Shown: positions 7,730 to 11,113 of the stretch, one piece after another
Numbering within the stretch: the stretch's first letter is position 1
How the letters are laid out: each line of letters begins with the position of its first letter
Assembly: GCA_947457325.1 (NCBI GenBank)
Contig: CANGVU010000015.1
Span: forward strand, 1 to 11,113
Direction of reading: 5' to 3'
DNA from: Flavobacteriales bacterium
GTDB taxonomy: Bacteria; Bacteroidota; Bacteroidia; Flavobacteriales_D; Sanyastnellaceae
DNA: 11,113 bases
Position numbers and translations under genes: made by a program
Notes under the pieces: model-generated
Told to the model about the DNA's origin: nothing
Seen by the model: only the letters and a program-made list of their open reading frames with translations
The model's database searches: none

Positions 7730-8368
7730 ATGCCTAGCGCAAATCAAGTTCCTTACATCAAAAAATGGATTGCCGAAGGAGAACACATTCGGCAAGATTT
7801 CAAATTAAGAATAGACGAAGCCCGAAAAATCTCCAAAACCATTTCAGCCTTTTCCAACACCATTGGAGGTAGAATTCTCATTGGTGTTAAAGACAACGGA
7901 GCTATTGGTGGAATTAGACCTGAGGAGGAATTTCACATGATGCAATTTGCAGCTCATCAATATTGCAAACCTCCTGTCCATCTCCAATTTCAGACTTGGA
8001 AGGTGGATGATAGATTTGTACTAGAAGTCAACATCCCTGAGAACATGTCCAAACCCACCCTATGCGAGGATATCCCCCAAGAATGGAAAGCTTATCTCAG
8101 AGAGCATGACAACAATATAGTTGCACCCGCTGTTATTCATGATGTTTGGAAAATTGAAGCGCAAGCACGACCTGAGAAGTTTTTTTACAGCCCTAAAGAA
8201 CAACAGCTCATAGCTGAATTAAAACTTGGAACAAAATCACTCAGTGCTTTATCCAAACACATTGGAATGAAAAGACAAATCGCTCAAAAGATCTTGGCCA
8301 AGCTCATCCGCTGGGAAATTGTAGATTGGGAGGTAAAGGGTGGCATTGCTTATTTTTCCTTGAGATGA
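7730..8368 (+). CDS. AlbA_2 (Schlafen-type) domain protein with C-terminal winged helix
   Basis: A 212-residue protein of the divergent AlbA_2 family, often annotated as ATP-binding or DNA-binding protein; the real activity is not established. The AlbA_2 domain (about 11-130) starts with GEHIRQDFK (17-25), matching the family's E-x4-E/D-F-K opening. It continues through the helix ISKTISAFSNTIGG (34-47) and the strand turn ILIGVKDNG (49-57). Glu18, Asp23 and Asp55 sit roughly where the Schlafen ribonuclease triad lies, which is inference from motif order. A C-terminal winged helix-turn-helix (about 155-212) contains LSALSKHIGMKRQIAQKIL, suggesting DNA binding and a regulatory role. It begins 2 bases after the phosphatase gene and its stop overlaps the sirtuin start by ATGA, implying co-expression with both. 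A transcriptional regulator is the most conservative reading; an RNase is possible. Confidence 0.85.
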   Translation: MPSANQVPYIKKWIAEGEHIRQDFKLRIDEARKISKTISAFSNTIGGRILIGVKDNGAIGGIRPEEEFHMMQFAAHQYCKPPVHLQFQTWKVDDRFVLEVNIPENMSKPTLCEDIPQEWKAYLREHDNNIVAPAVIHDVWKIEAQARPEKFFYSPKEQQLIAELKLGTKSLSALSKHIGMKRQIAQKILAKLIRWEIVDWEVKGGIAYFSLR

Positions 8369-9045
8369 AGAAAAAACTCATAGTACTCAGTGGAGCTGGT
8401 ATAAGCGCAGAAAGTGGTATTCAAACTTTCAGAGACGGTGACGGTTTATGGGAAAACCACCGCATTGAAGATGTTGCGACACCTGAAGCTTGGGACAGCA
8501 ACCCTTCAATGGTTCTTGATTTTTACAACATGCGTCGCCAGCAAGTCATCAATGCACAACCCAATGAAGCCCATTTCATACTCGCTGAATTAGAAAAAGA
8601 ATTTGATGTGGAGATCATCACCCAAAACATAGACGATCTCCACGAACGCGCAGGATCTAAAAATGTATTGCATCTCCATGGCGAAATATTGAAAAAACGA
8701 TGTACTGTTGATTCGGAGAACGTCACATCTGCAGAGGAGGTCATGCAACTTGAACGTTCGCCAAAAGGGGGGCATTGGAGACCGCACATTGTTTGGTTTG
8801 GAGAAGAAGTGCCTATGCTTGAAACCGCCATTCAACGCACGCAAAACGCTGACATTTTCTTGGTGATTGGAACCAGCCTTCTCGTTTATCCCGCAGCCAG
8901 TCTTGTTGAATTCACCTCAGAAAAATGTGAGAAATGGATCATCGACCCTAAAATACCGCATCACCTACCAAAACACTTTCAATCCATAGCGCTACCTGCC
9001 ACCCTTGGAATGCGTGAATGTGCCAAGCGATTAAGACAATTGTAA
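8365..9045 (+). CDS. cobB: NAD-dependent protein deacylase, class III sirtuin
   Basis: A Sir2-family enzyme that removes acyl groups from lysines using NAD, releasing nicotinamide and O-acyl-ADP-ribose. The 226 residues fit the compact bacterial forms. The NAD-binding motifs are SGAGISAESGIQTFRD (9-24) and TQNIDDLHERAG (87-98). The catalytic base is His105 in LHLHGE. Tyr54 and Arg57 in FYNMRRQQ match the class III Y-x2-R pair that binds succinyl or malonyl groups, so desuccinylase activity is likely. VIGTSLLVYPAA (167-178) is the second Rossmann signature. The zinc module is degenerate: only Cys113 is left between HGE and WRPHIVWFGE. The start is the ATG at 8365, overlapping the preceding stop by 4 bases; an upstream in-frame start at 8326 would add 13 residues before the conserved N-terminus. 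The symbol is by family, not by proven function. Confidence 0.94.
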   Translation: MKKKLIVLSGAGISAESGIQTFRDGDGLWENHRIEDVATPEAWDSNPSMVLDFYNMRRQQVINAQPNEAHFILAELEKEFDVEIITQNIDDLHERAGSKNVLHLHGEILKKRCTVDSENVTSAEEVMQLERSPKGGHWRPHIVWFGEEVPMLETAIQRTQNADIFLVIGTSLLVYPAASLVEFTSEKCEKWIIDPKIPHHLPKHFQSIALPATLGMRECAKRLRQL

Positions 9046-9049
9046 TTTA

Positions 9050-9838
9050 CTACAACCCTTCCTTTTTGGCTTGGTTCCAAAAAACATCCAAACTTTCAAG
9101 TTTCATTTGATCCCAGGTCAAATTTTGCTCCTGCATCTTACCCTCCATGAACTGAAAACGACGGATGAATTTCTTGTTGGTTCTTTCCAGCGCTTCCTCA
9201 GGATTTAAGCCAACAAAGCGCGCATAATTGATAATAGAAAACAAAACATCACCCAACTCATCCATTTTATGCTGTTCATCTTCCGATTGACATGCCTGAT
9301 GAAATTCCTCCATTTCTTCTTTTACCTTATCCCACACTTGGTGTGGCTCATCCCAATCAAAACCCACACCCCTCGCCTTCTCTTGAATGCGTTGCGCCTT
9401 AACCATTGCTGGTAAAGACTTAGGAACACCGGCCAACACACCTTTGCTCCCCTCTTTCAACTTTAATCTTTCCCAATTGGCTTTAACTTCTTCTTCATTC
9501 GCAACCTCTACATCACCATAAATGTGCGGATGACGATGGATGAGTTTTTCACAAACATGGTTCAAAGCATCTGCCAAATCAAACCCTTTGGACTCCTCAG
9601 CAATTTTGGCATAAAAAACAAGATGCAATAAAATATCTCCGAGTTCTTTTTTGACCTCCTGAGCGTCATTGTCTAAAATGGCATCGCCCAACTCATACAC
9701 TTCTTCGATGGTCAAATGGCGCAAAGATTCCCAGGTTTGCTTCATGTCCCAGGGACAACCCGCACGCAAATCCTCCATGATCTCCATCAAACGCACAAAC
9801 GCTTCAACCTTACCGTCTTTGTTTATTATCTGTCCCAT
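9050..9838 (-). CDS. mazG: Nucleoside triphosphate pyrophosphohydrolase
   Basis: Hydrolyses (d)NTPs to the monophosphate and pyrophosphate in the cytoplasm, cleaning non-canonical nucleotides and, in E. coli, lowering ppGpp under starvation. It has 262 residues, the usual length of the two-domain MazG. The N-terminal domain has CPWDMKQTWESLRHLTIEE (28-46), giving EEVYE (45-49) and ELGD (65-68), the E-x2-E...E-x2-D magnesium site. HRHPHIYGD (101-109) follows. The second domain repeats the pattern with EEMEE (174-178) and DELGD (193-197), and RRFQFME (226-232) near the end is typical. The ATG at 9838 is favoured because the family normally has about 20-25 residues before CPWD; it overlaps the end of the pyruvyl transferase gene by 13 bases. 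It converges with the sirtuin with 4 bases between stops. Confidence 0.96.
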   Translation of the reverse strand: MGQIINKDGKVEAFVRLMEIMEDLRAGCPWDMKQTWESLRHLTIEEVYELGDAILDNDAQEVKKELGDILLHLVFYAKIAEESKGFDLADALNHVCEKLIHRHPHIYGDVEVANEEEVKANWERLKLKEGSKGVLAGVPKSLPAMVKAQRIQEKARGVGFDWDEPHQVWDKVKEEMEEFHQACQSEDEQHKMDELGDVLFSIINYARFVGLNPEEALERTNKKFIRRFQFMEGKMQEQNLTWDQMKLESLDVFWNQAKKEGL

Positions 9839-10743
9839 TCTTTCTTATTTTCTTTGATCCAATTCACCTTATCCAACATGCGTTGCAGACGATTCTGAAA
9901 AACCATTTCTTGGCTCAAAAATGCGTTCTCTTTTCTAGCCAAGTTTTTTAATTTTTTCCGATTGCTAACCCAACGAAACACCATCATCATGCTCATCCCT
10001 TTAGAAAGAAGGGGTACTATCCATCGAAAAAAATGCAATCCCTTCGAGTCCAATCTTTCTTGAATCAAAGGTTTTATAACACTTGAGGAGAAATAGGGCT
10101 TCAACACATGGGGTTGGTATTCCATTTCCATCGACATGCACCAATCTTTCCATTTGAAATGATTAACCGTTGAAAAACCAACATATGGAATCCAAGGAAT
10201 ACGCAAAGTATCGGCAACAATGGCGCCATGCATGGCCTCTGTAACTATAAATTTTGAACGCATCATTTTTTGAAGCACCTGATGCGGCTCCTCCATTGGA
10301 CTTATGAACTGCCAACCCAATTCCTCTGCCATTTTTTGATGGTCATAAAATTGTTCACTTCCGGCATGCGGCATGAAAGAAATAACCTCATGACTTCTCT
10401 CCAATGGCAGATGCATCGCAGCCAATAAAATGGCGCCATCTGTAATGGCCAAATCAGCGCTCAATCCCAAACGCTTCGCTGTCAATGGCCCACGAACGCA
10501 GACAAATTCATAAGATGATAAATCCTCAGGAACAGGTCCATAGGTTGATGCATCTCCATCCGCCAAACCAGAGCTGAACACAACTTTGCGCTGAGGAAAA
10601 CGAGATACCAAGCCAATCAGTGAACCGATCCCAACAAACAATCCCTCACTATTCTCGTCAAATGCATTGGGCATGAAATGATCAAAAATCAACGGATTCA
10701 GTTGATCACCAAAGTTCTTTCCCTTGTGATAATAAAGCTTCAT
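9826..10743 (-). CDS. ExoV-like polysaccharide pyruvyl transferase family protein
   Basis: Probably transfers a pyruvyl (ketal) group from phosphoenolpyruvate to a sugar of a surface polysaccharide, on the cytoplasmic side of the membrane. It has 305 residues. The N-terminal NFGDQLNP (10-17) and LFVGIGSLIG (35-44) resemble ExoV of succinoglycan synthesis. CVRGPLTAKRLG (82-93) with the following Asp102, the central FMPHAG (123-128), and TEAMHGAIVADTLRIP (168-183) are the family's signature blocks; the last normally carries the conserved His-Gly-Ala. The C-terminal 100 residues are basic, with a hydrophobic patch (241-258) and a possible coiled coil (262-300), and are not diagnostic. The start overlaps the ligA stop by 4 bases and the end overlaps mazG by 13, an unusual setting for a glycan gene. 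Substrate sugar is unknown. Confidence 0.86.
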   Translation of the reverse strand: MKLYYHKGKNFGDQLNPLIFDHFMPNAFDENSEGLFVGIGSLIGLVSRFPQRKVVFSSGLADGDASTYGPVPEDLSSYEFVCVRGPLTAKRLGLSADLAITDGAILLAAMHLPLERSHEVISFMPHAGSEQFYDHQKMAEELGWQFISPMEEPHQVLQKMMRSKFIVTEAMHGAIVADTLRIPWIPYVGFSTVNHFKWKDWCMSMEMEYQPHVLKPYFSSSVIKPLIQERLDSKGLHFFRWIVPLLSKGMSMMMVFRWVSNRKKLKNLARKENAFLSQEMVFQNRLQRMLDKVNWIKENKKEWDR

Positions 10744-11113
10744 TCCGCTGAAATCATTAAATCCAAATCCAACTCACTAATGATCGGTACACCCAATGAT
10801 TTGGCTTTCTCCAACTTAGCTGGCCCCATATCTCTGCCTGCCACCACGAAATGCGTTTTTGCGGAAATGCTGCCACTAACCTTCCCTCCATGGGACTCTA
10901 TCAAAGCCTTGATTTCATCTCTTCCGTATTTTTCAAATACCCCACTCACGACAAAAACTTTGGTTGCCAGCAAATCCGACTGAAGATTTTCAACATGATT
11001 GGAAGACATTTGCAATCCTGATTCTTTCAGCTGAGTCATCCATGTTCGGTGCTCCTCATTTTGGAAATATTGATTGATGCTATCTGCAATTTTCTCACCC
11101 ACTTCATCCACTA
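10740..11113 (-). CDS. ligA: NAD-dependent DNA ligase, C-terminal fragment cut by window edge
   Basis: The C-terminal 124 codons or so of bacterial LigA, which seals nicks during replication and repair using NAD. The frame stays open to the right edge, so the 5' part lies outside; the first complete codon (11111-11109) is an internal GTG, not a start. The fragment opens with VDEVGEKIADSI, matching the last helix-hairpin-helix motif of LigA. A BRCT domain then fills about residues 46-122: KVFVVSGVFEKYGRDEI, HGGKVSGSISAKTHFVVAG and LGVPIISELD are the usual BRCT blocks of LigA, so this is not merely a BRCT protein. The stop overlaps the pyruvyl transferase start by 4 bases. The catalytic adenylation domain and zinc finger are not visible here. 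Confidence 0.95.
   Translation of the reverse strand, partial: VDEVGEKIADSINQYFQNEEHRTWMTQLKESGLQMSSNHVENLQSDLLATKVFVVSGVFEKYGRDEIKALIESHGGKVSGSISAKTHFVVAGRDMGPAKLEKAKSLGVPIISELDLDLMISAE

Noticed and set aside
8326..8364. Upstream in-frame ATG for the sirtuin.
   Set aside because: It adds 13 residues that precede the conserved family N-terminus and would overlap the AlbA_2 gene by 43 bases; the ATGA overlap at 8365 is a better fit.
8523..8844. Two minus-strand open frames inside the sirtuin gene.
   Set aside because: They are antisense shadows without family motifs, and the sirtuin frame is conserved throughout.
7730..9045. Reading the AlbA_2-sirtuin pair as an anti-phage defence system.
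   Set aside because: The sirtuin has the canonical deacylase motifs, no effector or phage-sensing domain is fused to it, and the surroundings are housekeeping and signalling genes without mobile elements.

Overview
The window looks like a chromosomal segment of a Bacteroidota bacterium, probably in or near the Flavobacteriales. This is an inference from moderate AT richness, the lack of clear Shine-Dalgarno sites before starts, a DUF6913-like gene fused by ATGA overlap to dapA, a sirtuin that lacks zinc cysteines, and an Hpt motif of the H-x-L-R/K-P type that I associate with this phylum. No phage, transposase, tRNA, rRNA or CRISPR is visible. Coding density is very high: no gap between genes exceeds about 70 bases.

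Left edge (1-1236, minus strand): most of an APC-superfamily amino acid permease, cut by the window edge. A 69-base divergent gap (1237-1305) separates it from a long plus-strand series of eight genes.

Plus-strand block A (1306-3889): a DUF6913-like protein, dapA (lysine/diaminopimelate pathway), a WcaF-like hexapeptide acetyltransferase, and a glutathione peroxidase-like thiol peroxidase with an N-terminal membrane helix or signal. The first three genes overlap by 4 and 1 bases, so they are very likely co-translated.

Plus-strand block B (3942-9045): a hybrid histidine kinase (PAS-like, PAS, HisKA, HATPase, REC, Hpt), a REC-coiled coil-SpoIIE/PP2C phosphatase, a small AlbA_2 (Schlafen-type) protein with a C-terminal winged helix, and a class III sirtuin. 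Spacings are 3 bases, 2 bases and a 4-base overlap. The first two make a plausible phosphorelay output module: kinase REC, then Hpt, then the phosphatase REC, then Ser/Thr dephosphorylation. The second two are translationally coupled. Whether all four form one functional system is the most interesting open question in the window.

Right side (9050-11113, minus strand): the 3' end of ligA, an ExoV-like polysaccharide pyruvyl transferase, and mazG, overlapping one another by 4 and 13 bases in one apparent operon. It converges tail to tail with the sirtuin, with only 4 bases between the stop codons.
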